Positions 1 through 7,388 of a DNA stretch of 18,088 nucleotides are shown here, in pieces. The DNA comes from Syntrophaceae bacterium. GTDB lineage: Bacteria > Desulfobacterota > Syntrophorhabdia > Syntrophorhabdales > WCHB1-27. The notes beneath the pieces are model-generated. The model was not told the DNA's origin, searched no databases, and saw nothing but the letters and a program-made list of their open reading frames with translations. Within the stretch, counting starts at the first letter, position 1. Each line of letters opens with the position of its first letter. Location of the stretch: positions 1-18,088 of the forward strand of contig PLSJ01000383.1 in assembly GCA_003165115.1 (NCBI GenBank), in the 5' to 3' direction. The position numbers and the translations under genes are program-made.

Positions 1-1
1 T

Positions 2-730
2 CAGAACGTGAACTCCTACAATCAGGGGACGGGCGATCGTTCGTTCCCCGACCTGTTGAGGCGCATCAACGGGATAGCGGGCATAGAGCGGATACGTTTC
101 GTTACTTCCCATCCCAAAGACCTCTCCGATGAGCTGATCGACTGCTTTGGAAGCCTTTCGAAGCTGTGCGAGCACATCCATCTGCCCTTCCAGTCGGGCT
201 CAGACAAGATACTGCGTCTCATGAACAGGGGCTACACCGCGGATGAGTACATCGGAAAGGTCGAGAGGCTGAAACGCAGGTGCGCGGATATTGCCGTTAC
301 CGCTGACTGTATAGTCGGCTTCCCCGGAGAGGAAGAGGAAGATTTCAGGGCTACCATGGAACTCGTGGAGCGGGTGGGCTTCGACGGCGTCTTCTCCTTC
401 TGTTTTTCGCCGCGCTCGCACACACGGGCTTCGCAGTTGCCCGACGCGGTGCCCGCGGATATTGCCCGCGGCCGTTTGGTCGAGCTTCAGGAGATGCAAA
501 AGGGGATCACCCGCGAGATATTCAAAAAGCTGGAAGGATCGAGGACGGAGGTGCTGGTGGAGGGGACGAGCAAGAACTCACCCGTTGAATTGGCGGGAAG
601 GACGAGGACAAGGCGGATCGTCAATTTCCGCGGCCCCACATCCATGGTTGGCAGGCTGGTGGACCTGGATATCGCCAAGGGGTACGCCAATTCCCTTCGC
701 GGCGCGGATCCGAAATTGAAGGAGGCATAA
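2..730 (+). CDS. miaB: tRNA-2-methylthio-N6-isopentenyladenosine synthase MiaB, C-terminal part
   Basis: This is the 3' part of a radical-SAM tRNA methylthiotransferase that adds the 2-methylthio group to i6A37 in tRNAs reading UNN codons. The reading frame is open from base 2 with no start, so the N-terminal UPF0004 domain and the CxxxCxxC radical-SAM cluster lie upstream of the window. What is present begins with the MiaB signature QNVNSY, followed by IRFVTSHPKDLSDELI, PFQSGSDKILRLMNRGY and IVGFPGEEEEDF of the radical-SAM barrel. A C-terminal TRAM domain follows over about the last 65 residues (EVLVEG...GRTRTRRIVNF...). The QNVN and TSHPKDL signatures fit MiaB better than the paralogues MtaB or RimO. 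The GTG at position 8 is in frame but is not the start. The gene ends 2 nt before the DUF151 gene, an adjacency I associate with Deltaproteobacteria. Confidence 0.93.
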   Translation, partial: QNVNSYNQGTGDRSFPDLLRRINGIAGIERIRFVTSHPKDLSDELIDCFGSLSKLCEHIHLPFQSGSDKILRLMNRGYTADEYIGKVERLKRRCADIAVTADCIVGFPGEEEEDFRATMELVERVGFDGVFSFCFSPRSHTRASQLPDAVPADIARGRLVELQEMQKGITREIFKKLEGSRTEVLVEGTSKNSPVELAGRTRTRRIVNFRGPTSMVGRLVDLDIAKGYANSLRGADPKLKEA

Positions 731-732
731 TC

Positions 733-1230
733 ATGCTGAAGGAAATGAAAGTCGCAGGCATTACCGTCGACCCTTTCACGAATACGCCGATTGTGATTCT
801 CAAGGATTTGGAAGAGAAAGAAGTTTTACCCATCTGGATCGGTTTGCTGGAAGCGTCAAGCATTGCGACTGCCCTGGAGAACGTGCAGACACCGAGACCC
901 ATGACCCATGACCTCCTCAAGAACGTTTTGGACCACCTGGACGTTAAAGTCGTCAAGATAGAGGTCAACGACCTGAAAGACAACACGTATTACGCAATGA
1001 TCCATCTGGAGGTCGGGCAGAAGAGGCTTATCATAGACGCTCGCCCCTCCGACGCCATAGCGCTGGCGCTGCGCGTCGGCGCTTCCATATTCGTTGACGA
1101 GAACGTGATCAAGAAATCGGCCAAGGTGGAGTTTTCAAAAAAAGAGGACAAGGTGGTCGTGGATACGGGTGAATGGGAGGAGATCCTGGAAAACCTCTCG
1201 CCCGACGATTTTGGCAAGTATAAGATGTGA
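733..1230 (+). CDS. Bifunctional nuclease family protein (DUF151/BFN domain)
   Basis: This 165-residue protein belongs to the DUF151 (bifunctional nuclease, BFN) family, some members of which have been reported to have DNase/RNase activity. The physiological substrate of bacterial members is largely unsettled. Family hallmarks are the N-terminal stretch MKVAGITVDPFTNTPIVILKD, the LPIWIGLLEASSIATAL segment, the PRPMTHDLL motif and the RPSDAIALALRVGASIFV motif near residues 104-121. After this comes an acidic tail that looks like the C-terminal extension seen in many members. The ATG at 733 follows a strong ribosome binding site (AAGGAGG about 720-726, overlapping the end of miaB). The gene lies 2 nt after miaB and its stop overlaps the possible GTG start of the next gene, so it is part of the operon. 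The family assignment is firm. The nuclease activity is family knowledge, not visible in the sequence. Confidence 0.9.
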   Translation: MLKEMKVAGITVDPFTNTPIVILKDLEEKEVLPIWIGLLEASSIATALENVQTPRPMTHDLLKNVLDHLDVKVVKIEVNDLKDNTYYAMIHLEVGQKRLIIDARPSDAIALALRVGASIFVDENVIKKSAKVEFSKKEDKVVVDTGEWEEILENLSPDDFGKYKM

Positions 1231-1895
1231 GAGGCATGATAGACCTCCATACCCATTCGATCCTGAGTGACGGCGAGCTTGTCCCTTCGGAATTGGCAAG
1301 AAGGGCGCAGGTAAAGGGCTACAGGATAATCGGCATCTCCGACCACGCCGACCCCTCCAACCTTGCGTCGATTATCGCGTCTTTGCTGAGGGTCCGTGAC
1401 AAGATGGAATATTACCGGAACATCACCGTCATTCCGGGTATCGAGATTACCCACGTGCCGAAGGGCCTCATTGGCGAGCTGACCCGGGAGGCCAGAAGAC
1501 TCGGCGCCATGTACGTGGTGGTGCATGGTGAAACCCTGGCAGAACCCGTGGAAGAGGGGACAAACCACGAGGCGATCCTCGCGGGCGTCGACATACTCGC
1601 CCATCCGGGCCTCATCTCCGAAGACGATGCGAGGCTGGCAGGGGAGAGAAACGTGCTCCTGGAAATCAGCAGCCGGAAGGGCCATTGCCTGGCGAACGGT
1701 TATGTGGCCGCCATTGCCCGTAAATGCGGGGCTCCCCTGATTTACAACACCGATTCCCACGCCCCATCGGACCTGACTTCCGAGGAGGAGGCAAGGCGGA
1801 TCGTGACGGGGGCGGGACTGACGCCGGATGATTTTGCCCTCATGCAGCAGCACGCGGTCGACCTGGTGAAGAGGGCCGTGGAGGCCCGTCGATGA
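1227..1895 (+). CDS. PHP-domain phosphoesterase, candidate histidinol phosphatase
   Basis: This is a PHP-domain metallohydrolase of about 220 residues. With the GTG start, the metal-binding residues expected of the fold are visible: H8-T-H10 and D15 (HTHSILSDGE), D39-H40 in GISDHAD, E73 in PGIEITH, a His in VVVHGE, then DILAHPG and NTDSHAP near the C terminus. PHP proteins of this size are commonly annotated as histidinol-phosphatase related. Because the next gene is hisC, whose product is converted to histidinol phosphate's precursor chain, a role in histidinol-phosphate dephosphorylation is a reasonable inference. True HisK/HisJ enzymes are usually longer (about 250-280 residues), so another phosphoester substrate is possible. 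Start choice: GTG at 1227 overlaps the preceding stop (GTGA). ATG at 1236 (giving MIDLHTH) is an equally credible start. The 3' end overlaps hisC by ATGA. Confidence 0.85.
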   Translation: MRGMIDLHTHSILSDGELVPSELARRAQVKGYRIIGISDHADPSNLASIIASLLRVRDKMEYYRNITVIPGIEITHVPKGLIGELTREARRLGAMYVVVHGETLAEPVEEGTNHEAILAGVDILAHPGLISEDDARLAGERNVLLEISSRKGHCLANGYVAAIARKCGAPLIYNTDSHAPSDLTSEEEARRIVTGAGLTPDDFALMQQHAVDLVKRAVEARR

Positions 1896-2959
1896 AGCTT
1901 TCCATAGACCCCTCGATACAAAGGATTCCCTTTTATCCGAAAGCTGCCCTGTACGGGGCGGGCGGCAGTTGGGTGCGTCTGTCATCCAACGAGAACCCTT
2001 ATCCGCCGTCCGAACGGGTAATCGCGGATATTACCGCCGCTCTTCTCGAGGTGAACAGGTACCCGGAGAGCGAGTCCGAGCTAAAAGGGCTGCTGGCCCG
2101 AAAATATGGGATCAAGACGCAGAATGTCCTGATCGGCAACGGCTCCAACGAGATGATCGAGACGGCCCTGAAGGCCCTGAAACTCGACGGCAGGACCGAA
2201 GTGCTGGTGACCGAGCCCAGTTTCGCCTTCTATCGCATCGCCGCCAATATTTACGGCTACGATGTCGCGTCGGTGCCCCTCGATTCCCTCCGTCTCGACC
2301 TGCCGGCCGTGGCGAGAGCCATCAATGAGAGGACCAGGGTGGTTTTCCTCTGCAATCCCAATAATCCCACGGGCACCATCTTCCATGACGAGGCGTTCGC
2401 CGCATTCCTCGAATCATTGCCGCCCGAGGTGCTTGTCGTCGTCGACGAGGCCTACGCGGAATTTTCGGACAATCCCCTGTTTCCCCGGTCCGTTGGCTAT
2501 ATCGACCGCTACCCGGTACTCGTGCTGAGGACTTTCTCGAAGGCCTACGGCCTGGCCGGACTGCGCGTCGGGTACGGGATAGCGGAAGAGTCTCTCGTCT
2601 CCTTCCTCGAGAGGACCAAGCAGCCTTTCAGCGTCAACATGATGGCGCTTATCGGCGCAAAGGCCGCGTTGGGCGACGAGCGCCACCTTCGTTCCGTGCT
2701 CGAGAACAACCGGAAAGGAAAGGAATATTTCTACGGCGCCCTGAAGACGCTCGGGCTGGACGCGCTTCCTTCGGAGGCAAACTTCGTCCTTATCAAGGTC
2801 GGACCCGATGCCGAAGCCCTGACCCGCCGCCTCTTCGAAAAGAAAATCCTGGTGCGGTGGCTCGGCGGCTACGATCTGGCGGAGTATATAAGGGTGACGG
2901 TAGGGACCGGGGACGAGAACAGGATGTTCATCGAGGAGCTGACGAGGTTGCTGGCCTGA
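1892..2959 (+). CDS. hisC: Histidinol-phosphate aminotransferase
   Basis: HisC is a PLP-dependent fold-type I aminotransferase that converts imidazole-acetol phosphate and glutamate to L-histidinol phosphate in histidine biosynthesis. The 355-residue length is typical. Visible motifs are the N-terminal LSSNENPYPPS substrate loop (residues 30-40), IGNGSNEMIE (81-90, cofactor phosphate), NPNNPTG (155-161), VVVDEAYAEF with D185 pairing to the PLP pyridine nitrogen, and FSKAYGLAGLRVGYG with K217 as the Schiff-base lysine. It overlaps the upstream PHP gene by ATGA and ends 11 nt before cmk. Finding it inside a miaB/cmk/ispH/rpsA cluster rather than with other his genes is noteworthy. A related aromatic or cobalamin-pathway (CobD-like) aminotransferase is possible, but the motifs and the PHP neighbour favour HisC. 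Confidence 0.92.
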   Translation: MKLSIDPSIQRIPFYPKAALYGAGGSWVRLSSNENPYPPSERVIADITAALLEVNRYPESESELKGLLARKYGIKTQNVLIGNGSNEMIETALKALKLDGRTEVLVTEPSFAFYRIAANIYGYDVASVPLDSLRLDLPAVARAINERTRVVFLCNPNNPTGTIFHDEAFAAFLESLPPEVLVVVDEAYAEFSDNPLFPRSVGYIDRYPVLVLRTFSKAYGLAGLRVGYGIAEESLVSFLERTKQPFSVNMMALIGAKAALGDERHLRSVLENNRKGKEYFYGALKTLGLDALPSEANFVLIKVGPDAEALTRRLFEKKILVRWLGGYDLAEYIRVTVGTGDENRMFIEELTRLLA

Positions 2960-2970
2960 AGACGAAGGGC

Positions 2971-3612
2971 TTGATTATCACGATCGACGGGCCGGGCGGC
3001 GCCGGGAAGAGCACCGCGGCGAAGAGGCTCGCCAGGGCACTACGCTACGGGTACCTCGACACGGGCGCCATGTACCGTGCCGTTGCCTATGCCTGGTCGA
3101 GAGAGAGGCCCGCGGACCTCGACGCATTTCTTGCCGGTCTTTCGCTCACGTTCTCATTCGACGCGACAGCCGCCGTTTCCCTCGACGGGGAAGACATCTC
3201 TGAGCGGATCAGGACACCCGATATCGCGCTTCTCGCGTCCTCCCTTTCACAGGACGTGAGGGTCAGGGCCTACCTGACGCGGATGCAGCGGCACATAGGA
3301 AAGGCCGGCGGAATAGTGGCCGAAGGAAGGGATACGGGTTCGGTCGTCTTTCCCGACGCCGACGTAAAGTTCTATCTGGATGCCGATCTTGCCGAAAGGG
3401 CGAGGAGAAGACACGTGGAGCTTGCCGCCGTTAACCACCAGGACATCGGGAAGGTGAGAGAAGAGATGGAACGCAGGGACAGGGCGGACTCGGAACGGGA
3501 TATCGCGCCCCTCATCCGCCCAAGGGACGCGGTGTACGTGGACACGACGGGCAAGAGTATCGATGACGTGGTGGACGCCCTGAAGGCGCGCGTGGATGAG
3601 GCCATGACATGA
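2971..3612 (+). CDS. cmk: Cytidylate kinase
   Basis: Cytidylate kinase phosphorylates CMP/dCMP with ATP to replenish CTP pools. From the chosen TTG start the protein has 213 residues and opens with the P-loop ITIDGPGGAGKST (K13). DTGAMYRAVAYAW (nucleotide-monophosphate site), the AEGRDTGSVVFPDADVKFYLDA segment and RDRADSERDIAPL of the lid follow, all characteristic of Cmk. There is no in-frame ATG before the P-loop. The open frame extends back to 2857 inside hisC, but that part (residues rich in Arg/Gly) is the shadow of hisC. TTG at 2971 gives the usual short N terminus (M-I-I-T-I-D-G) and has GAAGGG just upstream, while CTG at 2956 is the less likely alternative. The stop overlaps the ispH start (ATGA). 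In many bacteria cmk precedes ispH and rpsA, as here. Confidence 0.92.
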   Translation: MIITIDGPGGAGKSTAAKRLARALRYGYLDTGAMYRAVAYAWSRERPADLDAFLAGLSLTFSFDATAAVSLDGEDISERIRTPDIALLASSLSQDVRVRAYLTRMQRHIGKAGGIVAEGRDTGSVVFPDADVKFYLDADLAERARRRHVELAAVNHQDIGKVREEMERRDRADSERDIAPLIRPRDAVYVDTTGKSIDDVVDALKARVDEAMT

Positions 3613-4433
3613 GAGAAGTGATCAAGACCAGGCACATAGGGTTATGTTTCGGGGTCAGCCGCGCCGTGTCGAGGGTGTTGAAAGAGGCTGAGCTGCGAAA
3701 AGAAAAAATCTATACCCTCGGTCCTCTCCTCCACAACCCGCAGATGGTGGAGATGCTCAGGGAAAAGGGGATCGAGCCCATAGACGACGTATCGATGCTC
3801 GATCAGGGCGTGGTGGCGTTCAGGTCTCACGGCATCATGAAGGAAGAAGAGGAGTATATACGTGCCAAAGGCCTGACCGCAATCGACACGACGTGCCCTT
3901 TTGTGAAGAGGGTACGGTCATGCGCCCTCTATCTCCGGAAGAACGGCTACAAGGTGGTGATTGCCGGGGACGAGCGCCATCCTGAAGTAAAAAGTGTGTT
4001 GAGTTATTTGGGAAACGATGGTATCGTATTGCACAATTCGTTCCCTATTGCAGCCAAAAAGATCGGCGTAGTGAGTCAGACCACCTTAGACCGGGAGACG
4101 CTTTGGGAGGTAGTAAAATCGCTGATGGGCAGTACGAAGGAACTGAGAGTTTACCATACCATTTGCGAGAGCACGACCGTGAGAAGGGACGAGGCGACCG
4201 CGCTTGCGGAGCAGGTGGGAATGATGTTGATCGTGGGTGGCAGAAACAGCTCGAATACGACGAAGCTGTATGCGGCGGTGAAGCGGATACAGCCGCGGAC
4301 CTATCACATAGAAGCCGAAGAGGAAATCCGGCCGGAATGGTTTACCGATGTGCAGAAAGTAGGCATAGCGGGGGGAGCATCAACCCCTGATGTAATAATA
4401 GAAAAAGTGGAGAGGCGTGTAAAAAATCTTTAG
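3609..4433 (+). CDS. ispH: 4-hydroxy-3-methylbut-2-enyl diphosphate reductase
   Basis: IspH is the final [4Fe-4S] enzyme of the non-mevalonate (MEP) isoprenoid pathway and reduces HMBPP to IPP and DMAPP. The 274-residue protein carries the three cluster cysteines C13 (GLCFGV), C96 (DTTCPFV) and C186 (HTICEST). It also has the substrate-binding residues H42 (LLHNP), H74 (RSHG), H124 and E126 (RHPEV), the SQTT threonines (158-159), the GGRNSSNT motif (211-217) and S258 in GGASTPD. Nothing essential is missing. The start overlaps the cmk stop by ATGA, and the stop is 9 nt before rpsA. In some Clostridia IspH and S1 are fused in one protein; here they are separate but adjacent. The 5'-to-middle part is less GC-rich than its neighbours. 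Confidence 0.96.
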   Translation: MREVIKTRHIGLCFGVSRAVSRVLKEAELRKEKIYTLGPLLHNPQMVEMLREKGIEPIDDVSMLDQGVVAFRSHGIMKEEEEYIRAKGLTAIDTTCPFVKRVRSCALYLRKNGYKVVIAGDERHPEVKSVLSYLGNDGIVLHNSFPIAAKKIGVVSQTTLDRETLWEVVKSLMGSTKELRVYHTICESTTVRRDEATALAEQVGMMLIVGGRNSSNTTKLYAAVKRIQPRTYHIEAEEEIRPEWFTDVQKVGIAGGASTPDVIIEKVERRVKNL

Positions 4434-4442
4434 GGGGAATGC

Positions 4443-6161
4443 ATGGTAGAGACGGTTGATACCAGCGCACAGAAAGATAAAACAACAGAAGAGGAGATGG
4501 AGGAACTTTATGAAACCTCTATGAGAAACCTTCAGGAAGGGAATATCATAAGGGGTATGGTGCTCGATATAAATGGCGACTCCGTTATCATCGACGTGGG
4601 GCTCAAGTCCGAGGGCAAAGCTTCCTTAAGCGAATTCCTGGACAAATCAGGGGCACCTACCGTGCACGTCGGCGACGAGGTGGAAGTCATGGTGGTGAGC
4701 AGGGAAGTGAAGGACGGCCTTCTCACGCTCTCGAAGCAGCGGGTAGACGGCATCAAATTCTGGCAGATGATCGATAAATCGCTGGAAGACGGGACGCCCG
4801 TGGAAGGCGCCGTGGTTTCGGAGGTGAAGGGCGGTTTCATCGTCGACATAGGGGTGGATGCCTTTTTGCCCATATCCCAGGTAGATATCAAGCCGGTAAA
4901 GAACCCGGCTTCTTTTATAGGACGTCATCTCAAGTACAAGGTCATCAAGGTCAACCAGAAGAAGGCAAACGTCATCGTCTCCAGGCGTATGCTTCTCGAA
5001 GAAGAGAAAGAGCGCAAACGGAAAGAGTTCTGGAATAGCGTAAAGGAAGGGCAGGTGATCTACGGCTTCGTCAAGAGCATTACCGATTACGGGGCCTTCA
5101 TCGACTTGGGCGGCGTCGACGGCTTTCTCTACGTCAACGACATTACATGGGGCAGGATCACCCATCCGAAGGAATACCTGAAGCTGGGCGATGAGATAAA
5201 GGTCAAGGTAATGGCCATCGACCAGGAGAAGCACAAGGTATCGGTCAGCATCAAAGACCTCAAGGGTGACCCCTGGGCACACGTCGACGAGAAGTATCCC
5301 GTAGGATCGCGTGTCAAGGGCAAGGCGGTCGGCATTGTCGAATACGGCGTATTCGTCGAGCTCGAACCCGGCCTCGAAGGCCTCCTCCACGTGAGCGAGA
5401 TGAGTTGGGACAAGAAGGTGAGAAACCCGTCCAAGCTCGTCTCGAAGGGAGACATGCTGGAGCTGCAGGTCCTGGACATAGATATGGAGAAGAAAAGGAT
5501 CTCCCTGGGGCTGAAGCAACTGAAACAGGACCCGTGGAAGGAGCTCGCTGAAAAATATCCCCCCGGTTCCGTCGTTCGGGGCAAAGTGAAAAACTTCACG
5601 GATTTCGGGCTTTTTATAGGGATGGAAGACGGTATAGACGGACTCGTCCATGTATCGGAAATCTCCTGGTCCCGGAGAAAGAACGTGGTTGCCGATTCCT
5701 TCACGAAAGGGGCCAGCGTGGATGCCCTGGTGCTCAACATCGACGGGGAGCAGAAGAAGTTTTCCCTGAGCATAAAGAGGCTCAAGGAAGACCCGTGGAA
5801 GGGGCTGCTCGAACGGTATCACGTGGGCGACGTGGTCGAGGGCTACGTGACGAGCATCACGGATTTCGGCGTATTCGTCGAGATCGAAGAGGGCATCGAA
5901 GGGCTGATCCATCTCTCCGAGATCGAGAACGGCAAGGGAAAGCACCCCTCGGAGCTTTTCAATATCGACGACGTGGTGAGGGCCATGGTGATCAACGTCG
6001 ACGAGAAGGACAAGAGGATAGGCCTTTCGACGAAGGCGTTGAAAAAAGTCGAGGAGAAAAGAGAAGTCAGCAGTTTCCAGCGGGAGGAGACGCGTGCCTT
6101 TTCAACGCTCGGGGACCTTCTGGAGCCTGCGATGAAAAAGAATAGGGATAACGAATCATAA
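4443..6161 (+). CDS. rpsA: 30S ribosomal protein S1
   Basis: Ribosomal protein S1 binds mRNA on the 30S subunit and unfolds leaders during initiation. The 572-residue protein contains six S1 (OB-fold) repeats, roughly residues 32-98, 116-182, 203-271, 288-356, 375-443 and 462-530. The last four show the classic G-x-V...DFG/YG-x-F-[VI]-x-[LI]...G-[LI]-[LV]-H-[VL]-SE pattern (for example TDFGLFIGMEDGIDGLVHVSEISW and TDFGVFVEIEEGIEGLIHLSEI). The acidic N-terminal 30 residues and the Lys/Glu-rich C-terminal tail are typical linkers. The six-domain layout matches proteobacterial S1 rather than the shorter Firmicute forms. ATG at 4443 follows an AGGGGGA ribosome binding site. Repeats 3-6 resemble each other more than they resemble 1-2, as usual for S1. 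The gene sits downstream of cmk-ispH in a common arrangement. Confidence 0.97.
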   Translation: MVETVDTSAQKDKTTEEEMEELYETSMRNLQEGNIIRGMVLDINGDSVIIDVGLKSEGKASLSEFLDKSGAPTVHVGDEVEVMVVSREVKDGLLTLSKQRVDGIKFWQMIDKSLEDGTPVEGAVVSEVKGGFIVDIGVDAFLPISQVDIKPVKNPASFIGRHLKYKVIKVNQKKANVIVSRRMLLEEEKERKRKEFWNSVKEGQVIYGFVKSITDYGAFIDLGGVDGFLYVNDITWGRITHPKEYLKLGDEIKVKVMAIDQEKHKVSVSIKDLKGDPWAHVDEKYPVGSRVKGKAVGIVEYGVFVELEPGLEGLLHVSEMSWDKKVRNPSKLVSKGDMLELQVLDIDMEKKRISLGLKQLKQDPWKELAEKYPPGSVVRGKVKNFTDFGLFIGMEDGIDGLVHVSEISWSRRKNVVADSFTKGASVDALVLNIDGEQKKFSLSIKRLKEDPWKGLLERYHVGDVVEGYVTSITDFGVFVEIEEGIEGLIHLSEIENGKGKHPSELFNIDDVVRAMVINVDEKDKRIGLSTKALKKVEEKREVSSFQREETRAFSTLGDLLEPAMKKNRDNES

Positions 6162-6185
6162 AGGGGTGTTTAGGCGGGAGGACCT

Positions 6186-6359
6186 ATGCCGATAAAAAAG
6201 GAGTTGCTCGACATTCTGTGCTGTCCCAAGTGCAAGGGAGATATCCGGTTGAACGAATCGGGCACCGGCCTCATCTGCGACAGGTGCAAGCTCCTTTACC
6301 AGATAAAGGATGACATACCCATAATGCTCATCGAGGAGGCCATACCCATCAAGGAGTAG
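6186..6359 (+). CDS. Trm112/YcaR-family small zinc-ribbon protein
   Basis: This 57-residue reading frame begins MPIKKELLDILCCPKCKGDI. It matches the small Trm112 (YcaR) family, whose opening typically reads like LLDILVCPxCKG. Four cysteines form a zinc-ribbon pattern: C12/C13-x2-C16 in the first half and C31-x2-C34 in the second (LICDRCKLLYQIKDDIPIML). The ending DDIPIMLIEEA is a family hallmark. Bacterial members are of unclear function; the eukaryotic and archaeal Trm112 activates methyltransferases. The ATG at 6186 has a clear ribosome binding site, GGGAGG at 6176-6181. It starts 24 nt after rpsA and is probably the last gene of that operon. Confidence 0.88.
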   Translation: MPIKKELLDILCCPKCKGDIRLNESGTGLICDRCKLLYQIKDDIPIMLIEEAIPIKE

Positions 6360-6434
6360 CGGGCAACACGTAGTGCGTCACATGCCTTCCTCCCCGGGGT
6401 ATGGACCTCTTGTCTGCTCTTCTCTCTAAGGTAT

Positions 6435-7316
6435 ATGGCCGATTTCCTCCTCATCTCCTTCATAAAGGTCTTTCAGCAATTCCTGCGGATGCTTCCTGAA
6501 AAAGCGTGCTGCCTGACAGGCGTGGCGCTGGGCAGACTCGGTTTTCTTTTTCTCGGGACCAGGCGTCGCGTGGCCATCGAGAACGCCAGGAGAATATCGC
6601 CGGCCCTTTCCCCGCGTCAGGCCAAATCCGTGGCGAGATGCTGTTTCGGGAAGCTGGGGGTCAACGTCCTTGAAACCCTGCTTTTTCCGTATGTGCCCAG
6701 GGAAGAGTATGCGGAACGGTTTCGGCTGGAGAAAAGGGGAAATGTGGACGCGGTGCTCGATGCGGACCAGGGCATCCTTGCCCTCGGGTTCCACTATTCA
6801 AACTGGGAAATAACCGGCGTCACTTCCTTCCTCCTGGGCCGGGACATCGTCGCCCTAGCCCGGCCGCTCAAAGGGCACGCGGCCTTGAACGCGTTTCTCA
6901 ACCGGCTCCGGGCGTCGACGGGGCTTACCATCATCCCCAACAAGGAAACCGCCCGCGATGTGCTCCGGCTGCTCAAGGAAAACCGGATGGTCGCGTTCCT
7001 GGGAGACCAAAGGGAAAAGCGGTCGAAAGCCGTGTGGGTGGAGCTCTTCGGGCATAAGGTGCCTACCTCGAAGGGCATTGTCGCCATAGCGATGAAGACG
7101 GGGGCGCCCATCGTCCCCATCTATGCCAGAAGAGAGGGTTTTCTCAGGTATACGATGGTCTATAACGAGCCGCTCCGGATAGAGCGCAAGGGCGCGCCTC
7201 TCGATGAGCTGATTTACAGGAATGCGAGAAGAATAAACGCCTTCCTGGAAGGGATAGTGACGGAGAGGCCGGATGAATGGTTCCTGGTGCATCGGCGCTT
7301 CGGCCGGAAAGCCTAG
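6435..7316 (+). CDS. Lysophospholipid/lipid A acyltransferase family protein (LpxL/HtrB-like)
   Basis: This 293-residue protein belongs to the LpxL/HtrB/LpxM family of inner-membrane acyltransferases that add secondary acyl chains to lipid A, using acyl-ACP. The catalytic H-x4-D/E motif is visible as H120-YSNW-E125 within ILALGFHYSNWEITG. Further family motifs are the GDQREKRSKAVWVELFGHKVPTSKG stretch (residues about 190-215), the APIVPIYARREG segment, and a C-terminal PDEWFLVHRRFGRK that resembles the P-x-Q-W-x-W-x-H-x-R/K ending. A hydrophobic N-terminal segment (residues about 4-40) would anchor it to the membrane. ATG at 6435 has only a weak AAGG 4 nt upstream. It is separated from the Trm112-like gene by 75 nt that contain nothing I recognise. 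The exact acyl acceptor cannot be told from sequence. Confidence 0.88.
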   Translation: MADFLLISFIKVFQQFLRMLPEKACCLTGVALGRLGFLFLGTRRRVAIENARRISPALSPRQAKSVARCCFGKLGVNVLETLLFPYVPREEYAERFRLEKRGNVDAVLDADQGILALGFHYSNWEITGVTSFLLGRDIVALARPLKGHAALNAFLNRLRASTGLTIIPNKETARDVLRLLKENRMVAFLGDQREKRSKAVWVELFGHKVPTSKGIVAIAMKTGAPIVPIYARREGFLRYTMVYNEPLRIERKGAPLDELIYRNARRINAFLEGIVTERPDEWFLVHRRFGRKA

Positions 7317-7388
7317 GTTGGGGCTCAGCGCCCCCTCCATCGGCGGACCGGCCTCACCACTCATTACCGGCTGGAGAAAGGAGATCAT

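Noticed and set aside
990..1985. 331-residue minus-strand open frame opposite the DUF151 and PHP genes
   Set aside because: It spans two clearly coding plus-strand genes and has no conserved motif.
4647..5945. 432-residue open frame on the minus strand opposite rpsA
   Set aside because: It mirrors the repeated S1 domains of rpsA on the plus strand and shows no family features of its own.
6360..6434. Possible promoter or RNA element between the Trm112-like and acyltransferase genes
   Set aside because: No convincing -35/-10 pair, hairpin or RNA motif is visible in these 75 nt.
7320..7334. Small GC hairpin between the acyltransferase and FAH genes (GGGGC/GCCCC)
   Set aside because: The stem is only 5 bp and no T-run follows, so it does not support a terminator call.
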